Source: an uncultured Lachnospiraceae bacterium
GTDB taxonomy: Bacteria > Bacillota > Clostridia > Lachnospirales > Lachnospiraceae
Direction of reading: 5' to 3'
Assembly (NCBI GenBank): GCA_947631955.1
Contig: CANRNJ010000007.1
Coordinates: 1-64,000, forward strand
DNA length: 64,000 nucleotides
Both the position numbers and the translations under genes were made by a program. Under the pieces are notes generated by a model that saw nothing but the letters and a program-made list of their open reading frames with translations, was not told the DNA's origin and made no database searches. Positions 7,387 to 15,034 of the stretch are shown here, piece after piece (the first letter of the stretch is position 1; each line of letters starts with the position of its first letter).

Positions 7387-9178
7387 TCAACCCGTTTTTC
7401 CAAATCCAAAGATCCCTGCCAAACCGTCTTCATCGATCCATGAGTATAGACTCCTCAGACCATCAGGATACAGATCAAAAGCATAAATCTTTGCGCCTTC
7501 TTTCAAGTATAGTTGGAAGCCGAGATCCTTGAATTCCTCCGTCACATCCTCCTGTACTGCTCCGCGGACCGCCGTAAAGGAAAGATCAAATGTATAATTA
7601 AAATCGTTGTCAAATACTTTCTTTATAACAGGACCATCCCACAGCCCGTCTACGAGATTGCCGCTGCATATTGCATCTTGATATGCAGGTCTGATATTAT
7701 CAATAAACGTTATATTCCGCTCCAGAGTGCCTTCACCATTCGGCGCGTCATTCTCCCAGTGCCCGGTAAAGACAAAGTAAGAGACCAGACTATCCGGAAC
7801 GGATAACATACTACCGCCATAGGACTTCACTTGTTGGCTAACGGCATAATTGTAATCGACATAATAGCCATATCGGTTCTTCATACCGTCTATATATGAT
7901 ATATATGAAAAGTTGATCATAAAAAAGGAGCTTCCTTCCCCTTCTCTGCTTCCGTTTATCATATCGCCGTAATAAAAATAATAATACATGGTATTTTCTT
8001 CATAATACCGATAAATACCTGCTCCTTTTCCGGTTTGGTCCACATTGTTCTCCGGCACATAGACCAGAGAATCCTGTTCCATCCTCTCCACGAACCTCGT
8101 CACGAAAACGGTTTCATAAGCAGGATCATAATCATATACTTTACAGAGTTCACAGAGCGCCCTGTAGTCCTGCGCTGCCATCAGATCGAAGACTTTTTGG
8201 AGAAATTCCTTATTCTCCGCTTCAATGCGCTCTATCTCCTCGATTTCATCCAGATACGCCTGAAAGTCTACGTCTTTCTCCTTGTCCTGATATTTCTCAA
8301 TCAGAGATTTTGCCTCATCATAATTTCCTTTATCGATCAGCTGTCTGAGATAGTCATTAAGAAGATCTCCCAGAGCCTTCTGCACTTCCGGAGCATCCCC
8401 GTTCAACTCCAACAGCCTGTCATAGACCTCAAAAGCCTTATCGTAATCTCCATTCGATACATAATCTGACGCCTGTTTCAGCAGCAGACTGCTCAGACTA
8501 TCCTGTATTTTCTGATCTTCTCCGTCCAGTTCCTGCAGCTTATCATAAACCGTCAAGGCGCTCTCATAATCTGCACTCTGTTCATAGCCGGATGCTTGTT
8601 CCAGATAGGTGTCTGTAAGTTCTGTCTTGATCTGGCTGTCCCTGGTCTGTTCGTACCCAGTCTGCAGAACAGCAAGAAGCTGCTCCGTATCGCCCATGCC
8701 TTCATAGGCTTCTGCTTTCCCCAGATAAGCGTCCACGTTCATGGGATCGATGGCGATAACTTTGTCAAACTCCACAAGCGCCTGTTCGTAATTCTGTTCT
8801 TCCAAGTAACGCGCACCTAAATCCAAAGCCCGGTTCATACGATTAGACGGCGCATTATAGATGCCGATGCCGACTGCAGCCGCGATCAGGACCGCTGCGG
8901 CAGCAAGAAGTCCGATCAGTTTCCTGCGTTTTTTGCCGTTTTTGACGTTCCCGTCATTATTGCCATTTCCATCATTCTTGATGCTTCCGGCATTTTTGTC
9001 ATCCATGCCATTTCTGCCGTCAGGTAATCCGGCGGCTTCGGCTGACGCCCGTGTCTGGGCTGTGCTTTCCGGGAGTATCTGCGCTGTGTTTTCCGACGTT
9101 ATCGATGCCGTGCTCTCCGGCATTATCTGCGCCCGATCAACCCCCCCCCTGATTATTTCTCTGTTGTTCGCTGCTCAT
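7387..9178 (-). CDS. Phase-variable TPR membrane protein, copy 1 (currently frameshifted, G9)
   Basis: This is the first of six paralogous membrane-anchored proteins. The family start is the ATG at 9178 (MSSEQQ..), with GGAG 9 nt upstream. A run of nine G at codons 10-13 puts a TGA immediately after it, so translation from this start ends at about 13 codons. With eight G the frame would join the long open frame, whose first internal ATG is at 9123. The full product has a short polar cytoplasmic N-terminus, one TM helix (LIGLLAAAAVLIAAAVGIGIY), then YNAPSNRM, four to six TPR units (LGARYLEEQNYEQALVEFDKVIAIDP...) and a MORN-like C-terminus (FTGHWENDAPNGEGTLE). The function is unknown; a surface scaffold or binding role is inferred from the topology. 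Translation from 9123 would still give a TM protein, so the off state may not be null. Confidence 0.8.
9141..9149 (-). repeat. G9 homopolymer in TPR copy 1 (off frame)
   Basis: Nine C on the plus strand, nine G on the coding strand, about 30 bp after the start codon. Losing one G, or adding two, restores the long frame, which matches the in-frame eight-G state of copy 2. Confidence 0.9.
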
Positions 9179-9591
9179 TCTTCTTTTCTCCTTTCCGCTT
9201 TCCTTTTTCTTTTTTCTTAATTCACCTCTATAAAAACAACTCTTGTTATAAAAACAACAGGTGTTTTCATCACCTTGCACAATACCATATATTGTGGATA
9301 TTATTTTATATTGATCTTTTCATGCCTATATCTTGTGTAATCTTTAAAAAGCTGCTTTCCTTTTTCCATTTATTTCTACACATCATATCTGCAAAAAGCA
9401 TTGCCAGAAACATCTCCGCCGTGTTATATAAACGATAACGGTTTTTTATGATGATTGATCATTCTTCTCAGCCGATGCACTCAGCACGGCGCTGATCAGA
9501 CCGCTCCGGCATCCAAACCGCTCTGATCTTTCATCTGTTCCCAAGGAACATCTCACAGTCATCCGACTGTTCTTACGAAAGGTATCTGTCT
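9179..9591. promoter_or_regulatory. Divergent intergenic region between TPR copy 1 and nuclease-like copy 1
   Basis: About 410 bp between a minus-strand and a plus-strand gene, so promoters for both should lie here. It contains the palindromic motif GCACAATA-CCATA-TATTGTG at about 9277-9297, which recurs in the equivalent region near 12812. I could not pick reliable -35/-10 pairs. The plus-strand gene's ribosome site (GAAAGG) precedes its ATG. Confidence 0.4.
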
Positions 9592-10539
9592 ATGTCTTTA
9601 AAATCCATGCCCGATACTGCGGCAAAACCAACCGGAAAACATCCTAAATCTCCCCGTGTCAACTGGCACGAGGCCGCCGTCTGCGCCCTGCAGATCGATC
9701 TGCGCGACTATGACGGCCTTCTGGAATACATGACCGAGTATGTCCTTGGAAAAAACGGCCTCCGCATCGACCTCCTTATCATCAAGAAGCTGTCCGATGC
9801 CGTCATCCCAAACGATATCGCCCGCATCTTCCGCACGTTTAATCTCTTTGAGATCAAGGGGCTGGGATCCTCCGTCACCACCGACGCCTACTACAAGACC
9901 ATCGGCTACGCCGGTCTGCTCATTGGCCAGAGCGGCGTCCAGAACGAATATTCCGCACTCAACGTCAGCCTGACCTTCTTAAGCCTGCGACGTCCCCGGA
10001 AGCTGATACGCCATCTGACAAAAGAGCGGAAAATAACCGTTGCAAAAGCCGCTCCGGGGGTATATCATATCAATAAAGAAACTTTTTCTGCACAGATTAT
10101 CGTTACAAAGGAACTCTCTGCGGAAGACTTCCTGTATCTGCGCTGCCTTACCGACAGTCTGTTGGAAACCGGCCTTGCCGACCGTCTTGCCGCCGACTGC
10201 GGGCTGCACCGGGACCAGAAAGTCTATATCCGCTATCTGCACCAGTTGGCCCATGCCAACGCAAAAACGAAAGGAGAATCGCTCATGGTTTGTGAAGGTC
10301 TATTAAACCTCTTCGGCACCAGTTCCGAGGAGATCATCGAACGCACCAGACAGGAGGCTAGCGAATACTATCTGCCGAAGATCGAGGCGCTGACGGTACA
10401 GAATGACAGCCTGCTTTCTCAGAATGATGACTTGATATCGCAAAATGACAGCCTGTCTGCCCGGATCGCTTACCTGAAATCCCTGCTGCGCGAAAACAAC
10501 ATCCCCTTTGATGCAGAAGCGGAAAATACCGCGGACTGA
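9592..10539 (+). CDS. PD-(D/E)XK-like protein with coiled-coil tail, copy 1
   Basis: A 315-aa protein present in three full copies in this window. Residues about 60-120 contain RIDLLIIKK followed by NLFEIKG and YYKTIGYAGLL. This resembles the D...E-x-K core of PD-(D/E)XK nucleases, as in the Rpn (recombination-promoting nuclease) families; the assignment is by motif only. The tail (from about residue 230) is a heptad coiled coil with repeats of the type SQNDSLL, then a conserved end (LKSLLRENNIPFDAEAEN). Inside the gene, AAAGGAG stands 8 nt before an in-frame ATG at 10285, which would give a separate 84-aa tail protein. It is divergent from TPR copy 1. About 730 bp are essentially identical to copy 2, suggesting recent duplication or gene conversion. 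Confidence 0.7.
   Translation: MSLKSMPDTAAKPTGKHPKSPRVNWHEAAVCALQIDLRDYDGLLEYMTEYVLGKNGLRIDLLIIKKLSDAVIPNDIARIFRTFNLFEIKGLGSSVTTDAYYKTIGYAGLLIGQSGVQNEYSALNVSLTFLSLRRPRKLIRHLTKERKITVAKAAPGVYHINKETFSAQIIVTKELSAEDFLYLRCLTDSLLETGLADRLAADCGLHRDQKVYIRYLHQLAHANAKTKGESLMVCEGLLNLFGTSSEEIIERTRQEASEYYLPKIEALTVQNDSLLSQNDDLISQNDSLSARIAYLKSLLRENNIPFDAEAENTAD
10270..10287 (+). promoter_or_regulatory. Internal ribosome site and ATG in nuclease-like copy 1
   Basis: AAAGGAG (10270-10276), 8 nt spacer, ATG (10285). Translation from here would give the coiled-coil tail alone (10285-10539, 84 aa). The same arrangement is present in the other copies, including the diverged one. Confidence 0.55.
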
Positions 10540-10605
10540 GCACCCAGACATGTTCTGGACACCTGCCATACTACAACCGGGATATTATCTATACCTTCTT
10601 AAGAT

Positions 10606-10627
10606 GCGGCGGCATCTAAGCCGCCGC
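10606..10627. repeat. GC-rich hairpin GCGGCGGC-N6-GCCGCCGC
   Basis: A perfect 8-bp inverted repeat with loop ATCTAA, about 65 bp after nuclease-like copy 1. An identical stem-loop occurs at 14836-14857 within a homologous segment. There is no T-tract on either side, so it is not a standard terminator. Confidence 0.7.
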
Positions 10628-10666
10628 GCAAAACTGCAATAAAATCTCTCCTCTTTCCACCGGCTG

Positions 10667-10795
10667 CTAATATTGCAGATCTTTTACAAACCATACCGGT
10701 GAATAATTGCTGATCTGATTGTTATTAAGACTCAAAGTCTTCAAATTTGTCAGTTCTGACAACGCAGCGATTTCCTGCTTTGTTACAATGTCTAT
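10667..10795 (-). pseudogene. Relic of a leucine-rich-repeat protein C-terminus
   Basis: The minus strand reads IAALSELTNLKTLSLNNNQ, then ISNYSPVWFVKDLQY and a TAG. This is a clear internalin-type leucine-rich repeat ending. There is no start, and it begins out of frame at the 3' end of TPR copy 2, so it is a leftover 3' domain. It suggests that variable C-terminal modules have been swapped at this position. Confidence 0.55.
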
Positions 10796-12744
10796 TTGTA
10801 GAATGTGACGGTTCCGTCATTTTCGATCGCCAACAGATCTCCCAACTGATATACGGCGTCCGCCGCCCCAAGTTTCTGCACTTTTTCAAATTGCTCGTCA
10901 ATCAGATATGCCGTTCCTTCTTCCACTACGAAAGCCCGCCCGCGGCAGTAATCAGTCGCATCGTCAAAAAGAGCCATCTCTTTGCCGTCGTGGTCGATAT
11001 ATCCCCATTGGTCGCCGTCATTGACAAGCCAGTACCGTTCGTTGCTCATGTAAATGCCATTATAAACCGCTTTCACAATACCGTTACTCATGGTATCGAC
11101 GGTCATCCCCGGAGCCAGCGCCAGATCAACAAGCACATCCCGATCGCCCAAGATCCACACCATTTCCGAACCGTAATTATAATAAACATCACCGTCGTAA
11201 CGAAAACCTCTGTAATTATTGCTGTCTTTGAAATCGTTTTTATTTTCAAATTCCGGAAGGAATCCGCTCTCCGCATCCGGCTGTACCAAATACAGATTAA
11301 ACTCGGATACCACGTCATAGCTGTCAGCGTCGATCAGCGCCATATCGGTTCCCCACTCGTCATATTGCATCGCCAGAAAATAGCCGTAGTTGGCGCTGTT
11401 CATCGGTGTATAACCCGGATTGGAACCCATAGCAGCACTAATGATACCGTTATCAGATTTACTGAGACTGGTACGCATAACGCTCCAATCTTTGACATCA
11501 CTCCAGTTGACACCGCCTTCACCGTCTACCGATCCGACTCTGCCGGCCAGCCGGTCTGTAAGGGAATATCCGTCAAAAAATCCGTGAATCCCTAAAACCC
11601 AGTCATCCGGCCATTCGACTTCTTCAACACCGCTTTCAGCCAGTTCCAGTTCCTCGTCATGATGATTGGTACTTTCAGAATAAGGTAAAGATACCAACAG
11701 CGAGCCGTCCATTCTATGATAGTCTATAGAAGAATCAAGAATCTTCTCAATATAAATGCCGTTGGAAACAATGGTTTGATTATTGCTTTCCTTAATCAGA
11801 TTACCTTCCGCATCAAACAGCGCGTATGTCCACGGCGTCGTTTCTTTGATCAATACACAATTACCGTTATTATCTATACTGTTCCAGTAATCATATTCAA
11901 TCGGTATGATGATTTCCCCGTTTAAATTGATGGCGCCGACTTTGCCGTCCTTGCTCACAAGGATCACGCCGTTGGCTGCCTGACGGAAACCGTCATATTC
12001 ATTCAGATCCAGCTGAAGCACCTGTTCTACGGATACCTCCGCCGCAGACTCTTCGGAAGGCTCCTCTGCAGCCTCCTCTGCCGGAACAGTCAATTCATTG
12101 ATTTTATCTAACAGCCGACCGTCCTGCGTACGCTCATATCCTCTTTCCAAAATTTCCAATGCCTTCACTGCATCATCCGGATAGACATCAACCGCCGCAA
12201 GATAAATGGCCGCCACATCCTCCTTCTGTGCCTGCAATGTTTCCTCGTCCAACGCATCTGCCACATCCAAAGCCTTCTCATAGAACGCTGCAAGGTTCTC
12301 CACATCGCCCATACCCTGATATGCCTTGATATCGCCTGCGTACGCTTCCATGCAGCGGTCGTCAATTTCTATCGCCTTGTTGAAGGCTATAACCGCCTGC
12401 TCGTAATTCTGCTCTTCCAAGTAACGTGCGCCCAGATCCAGATACCGGCTCATGCGGTTAGACGGCGCATTGTAGATACCGATGCCGACTGCAGCTGCGA
12501 TCAGAACCGCTGCAGCCGCAATAAGCCCGATCAGCTTTCCACGTTTTCTTCCATTTTTGACGTTCCCGTCATTTTTATCGTTTTTACTGTCTTTGCTGTT
12601 CATATCATTCCTATCCTTTCCGTCATTTCTGCCGTCAGGTGATCCGGCGGCTTCGGCTGACGCCCGTGTCTGGGCCGTGCCTTCCGGGATTTTCTGCGCC
12701 TGATCAGCCCCCCCCTGATTTTTTCTCTGTTGTTCGCTGCTCAT
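10792..12744 (-). CDS. Phase-variable TPR membrane protein, copy 2 (in frame, G8), WG-like C-terminus
   Basis: A 650-aa member of the array with an intact frame: MSSEQQRKNQGG is encoded through a run of eight G. After a charged, Asn/Asp/Lys-rich cytoplasmic segment comes one TM helix (LIGLIAAAAVLIAAAVGIGIY), then TPR units (LGARYLEEQNYEQAVIAFNKAIEID.., MEAYAGDIKAYQGMGD..). The C-terminal 400 residues differ from the other copies and resemble WG/KWG-type repeats (VSKDGKVGAINLNGEIIIPIEYDYWN, WGYIDHDGKEMALFDDATDY). The start is supported by GGAG upstream of the ATG at 12744. It is divergent from nuclease-like copy 2. It is probably a surface protein; the function is unknown. Confidence 0.85.
   Translation of the reverse strand: MSSEQQRKNQGGADQAQKIPEGTAQTRASAEAAGSPDGRNDGKDRNDMNSKDSKNDKNDGNVKNGRKRGKLIGLIAAAAVLIAAAVGIGIYNAPSNRMSRYLDLGARYLEEQNYEQAVIAFNKAIEIDDRCMEAYAGDIKAYQGMGDVENLAAFYEKALDVADALDEETLQAQKEDVAAIYLAAVDVYPDDAVKALEILERGYERTQDGRLLDKINELTVPAEEAAEEPSEESAAEVSVEQVLQLDLNEYDGFRQAANGVILVSKDGKVGAINLNGEIIIPIEYDYWNSIDNNGNCVLIKETTPWTYALFDAEGNLIKESNNQTIVSNGIYIEKILDSSIDYHRMDGSLLVSLPYSESTNHHDEELELAESGVEEVEWPDDWVLGIHGFFDGYSLTDRLAGRVGSVDGEGGVNWSDVKDWSVMRTSLSKSDNGIISAAMGSNPGYTPMNSANYGYFLAMQYDEWGTDMALIDADSYDVVSEFNLYLVQPDAESGFLPEFENKNDFKDSNNYRGFRYDGDVYYNYGSEMVWILGDRDVLVDLALAPGMTVDTMSNGIVKAVYNGIYMSNERYWLVNDGDQWGYIDHDGKEMALFDDATDYCRGRAFVVEEGTAYLIDEQFEKVQKLGAADAVYQLGDLLAIENDGTVTFYK
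12708..12715 (-). repeat. G8 homopolymer in TPR copy 2 (on frame)
   Basis: Eight C on the plus strand, at codons 10-13 of the gene. The current length keeps the 650-codon frame open; one more G would shift it. Confidence 0.9.
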
Positions 12745-13074
12745 TCTTCTTTTCTCCTTTCCTCTTTTTCTTTTTTACTTCTATAAAAACAGCAAATGTT
12801 TTCATCATCCTGCACAATACCATATATTGTGCAGATGCAGATCATCCGCATCTGCTCTTTCTATATCTTGTGTTTTATCCGTGTATGCGTCCTTACTTTT
12901 CTCCATTTATTTCTACATGGCACAGCGTATAATACGGTTGCCATGGGCTGCTCATATGTGTTATAAAAAATACATACACATCCGTTCAGGATGCCTGCAC
13001 GCTGCACAGCTTCTGCACATCTCTGCCGCAGCGGTCCCGCAGGCTGATTCTTGTCTTTACGAAAGGCGTCTTTT
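12745..13074. promoter_or_regulatory. Divergent intergenic region with two palindromes
   Basis: Holds GCACAATA-CCATA-TATTGTGC (12812-12832, perfect 8-bp arms), followed at once by GCAGATGC-N9-GCATCTGC (12831-12855, perfect 8-bp arms). The first palindrome is shared with the region upstream of TPR copy 1 and, in degenerate form, of TPR copy 6. Its position between divergent genes suggests an operator, but this is inferred. Confidence 0.45.
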
Positions 13075-14136
13075 ATGTCTGTACATTCTATGATCGACCC
13101 ATCTGCTCCGCCGTCTGCATCGGCTTTTTCTGAAACCGCCATGCCCAATGCTCCGGCACATACAGCCGGAAAACCTTCCAAATCTCCCCGCGTCAACTGG
13201 CACGAGGCCGCCGTCTGCGCCCTGCAGATCGATCTGCGCGACTATGACGGCCTTCTGGAATACATGACCGAGTATGTCCTTGGAAAAAACGGCCTCCGCA
13301 TCGACCTCCTTATCATCAAGAAGCTGTCCGATGCCGTCATCCCAAACGATATCGCCCGCATCTTCCGCACGTTTAATCTCTTTGAGATCAAGGGGCTGGG
13401 ATCCTCCGTCACCACCGACGCCTACTACAAGACCATCGGCTACGCCGGTCTGCTCATTGGCCAGAGCGGCGTCCAGAACGAATATTCCGCACTCAACGTC
13501 AGCCTGACCTTCTTAAGCCTGCGACGTCCCCGGAAGCTGATACGCCATCTGACAAAAGAGCGGAAAATAACCGTTGCAAAAGCCGCTCCGGGGGTATATC
13601 ATATCAATAAAGAAACTTTTTCTGCACAGATTATCGTTACAAAGGAACTCTCTGCGGAAGACTTCCTGTATCTGCGCTGCCTTACCGACAGTCTGTTGGA
13701 AACCGGCCTTGCCGACCGTCTTGCCGCCGACTGCGGGCTGCACCGGGACCAGAAAGTCTATATCCGCTATCTGCACCAGTTGGCCCATGCCAACGCAAAA
13801 ACGAAAGGAGAATCGCTCATGGTTTGTGAAGGTCTATTAAACCTCTTCGGCACCAGTTCCGAGGAGATCATCGAACGCACCAGACAGGAGGCCAGTGAAT
13901 ACTATCTGCCGAAGATCGAGGCGCTGACGGTACAGAATGACACTCTGTTGTCGCAGAATGACAGCCTGCTTTCTCAGAATGATAACTTGATGTCACAGAA
14001 CGACAGCCTGCTTTCTCAGAATGATAACCTGATGTCACAGAATGACAGCCTGTCTGCCCGGATCGCTTACCTGAAATCCCTGCTGCGCGAGAACAACATC
14101 CCCTTTGATTCAGAGGCGGAAAATACTGCGGACTGA
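13075..14136 (+). CDS. PD-(D/E)XK-like protein with coiled-coil tail, copy 2
   Basis: A 353-aa paralogue of the gene at 9592. The start chosen is the ATG at 13075 (MSVHSMIDP), with AAAGG 8 nt upstream. It has a longer N-terminus (MSVHSMIDPSAPPSASAFSE..), the same RIDLLIIKK...NLFEIKG core and a longer coiled-coil tail with six heptads of the QNDSL/QNDNL type, against three in copy 1. An internal AAAGGAG-N8-ATG at 13804-13821 would yield a 105-aa tail protein. The core is near-identical to copy 1 at the DNA level. It is followed by a duplicated orphan tail. Confidence 0.7.
   Translation: MSVHSMIDPSAPPSASAFSETAMPNAPAHTAGKPSKSPRVNWHEAAVCALQIDLRDYDGLLEYMTEYVLGKNGLRIDLLIIKKLSDAVIPNDIARIFRTFNLFEIKGLGSSVTTDAYYKTIGYAGLLIGQSGVQNEYSALNVSLTFLSLRRPRKLIRHLTKERKITVAKAAPGVYHINKETFSAQIIVTKELSAEDFLYLRCLTDSLLETGLADRLAADCGLHRDQKVYIRYLHQLAHANAKTKGESLMVCEGLLNLFGTSSEEIIERTRQEASEYYLPKIEALTVQNDTLLSQNDSLLSQNDNLMSQNDSLLSQNDNLMSQNDSLSARIAYLKSLLRENNIPFDSEAENTAD
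13804..13821 (+). promoter_or_regulatory. Internal ribosome site and ATG in nuclease-like copy 2
   Basis: AAAGGAG, 8 nt, ATG at 13819, in frame with the main gene. The predicted tail product runs to 14136 (105 aa). Confidence 0.55.
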
Positions 14137-14592
14137 GCACCCAGGCATGTTCTAAATATTTGCCTTACCGACAGCCTGCCGGAAACCGGCCTTGCCGACC
14201 GTCTTGCCGCCGACTGCGGGCTGCACCGGGACCAGAAAGTCTACATCCGCTATCTGCACCAGTTGGCCCATGCCAACGCAAAAACGAAAGGAGAATCGCT
14301 CATGGTTTGTGAAGGTCTATTAAACCTCTTCGGCACCAGTTCCGAGGAGATCATCGAACGCACCAGACAGGAAGACAGCGAATACTATCTGCCGAAGATC
14401 GAGGCGCTGACGGTACAGAATGACACTCTGTTGTCGCAGAATGACAGCCTGTCTGCCCGGATCGCTTACCTGAAATCCCTGCTGCGCGAGAACAACATCC
14501 CTTTTGATGCAGAAGCAGAAAATACCGCGGACTGAGCACCTAGTCATGTTCTAAATATTTGCCTTACCGACAGCCTGCCGGAAACCGGCCTA
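14131..14592 (+). repeat. Tandem duplication of the nuclease-like gene's 3' end (period about 399 bp)
   Basis: The segment starting GACTGAGCAC at 14131 recurs at 14530. The duplicated unit holds the end of the nuclease-like domain and the whole coiled-coil tail; a third, truncated unit ends around 14592 within CLTDSLPETGL codons. It looks like unequal recombination of the gene's 3' end. Confidence 0.7.
14302..14535 (+). CDS. Orphan coiled-coil tail protein of the nuclease-like family
   Basis: A stand-alone 77-aa copy of the tail that the full genes could make from their internal start. The same AAAGGAG (14287-14293) stands 8 nt before the ATG at 14302. The sequence MVCEGLLNLFGTSSEEIIER... 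matches the other copies, but it has only two heptads (QNDTLLSQNDSLS) and one changed position (QEDSEYY against QEASEYY). No nuclease-like domain precedes it in frame. If the tail is an inhibitor, as RpnS is for RpnL in enterobacteria, this would be an extra antitoxin gene; that is inference. Confidence 0.5.
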   Translation: MVCEGLLNLFGTSSEEIIERTRQEDSEYYLPKIEALTVQNDTLLSQNDSLSARIAYLKSLLRENNIPFDAEAENTAD

Positions 14593-14680
14593 TTCTGAAC
14601 ACTTGGCTATATCCTGAGCACCCGGCCATATCTTGAACAGCTGGACATGTCCTGAATACCTGCCGTACTGCATCGGGATA

Positions 14681-14815
14681 TCATCTGTACTCCTTATCCA
14701 GTTCTTCTCTGATCCGTCTGCCCGCAGTATGGCGGTAGACGATCGATGCGATAAACAACGCAGCTGAAACTGCGATCAGGGCAATCCCTATGCCTACTAT
14801 AACTATACCGTTCAT
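14681..14815 (-). CDS. Small single-pass membrane protein (44 aa)
   Basis: The frame MNGIVIVGIGIALIAVSAAL.. has one hydrophobic helix of about 24 residues and a basic/acidic cytoplasmic-type tail (RHTAGRRIREELDKEYR). AGGAAAGG lies 7 nt before the ATG, a good ribosome site. The equivalent spot after nuclease-like copy 1 (about 10590) keeps the flanks but lacks the gene. The function is unknown; the layout resembles other tiny helix-plus-charged-tail proteins of Firmicutes. Confidence 0.55.
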   Translation of the reverse strand: MNGIVIVGIGIALIAVSAALFIASIVYRHTAGRRIREELDKEYR

Positions 14816-14835
14816 ATTTTTTCCTTTCCTGAAAC

Positions 14836-14857
14836 GCGGCGGCATCTAAGCCGCCGC
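14836..14857. repeat. GC-rich hairpin, second copy
   Basis: GCGGCGGC-ATCTAA-GCCGCCGC, identical to 10606-10627, lying just upstream of the 44-aa gene. It belongs to a longer duplicated intergenic segment. Confidence 0.65.
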
Positions 14858-15034
14858 GCAAAACTGTAAGATTTTTCTCTGTTTTCCGCAGGATGTTCAT
14901 CTCCGTAATACTTCGCAATGTCCTGAAGCATCCGGCTCTTCCCTCGGCAGGACCCGCAGATCGGATCATCTGCCGCGCAAAACCGCAATAGAAACATCCG
15001 GCGGCGTTATAAAATCACTATGATATGAAGTTCT

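Noticed and set aside
10606..10627. GC-rich stem-loop considered as a terminator
   Set aside because: No T-tract on either strand, and it recurs as part of a longer duplicated segment.
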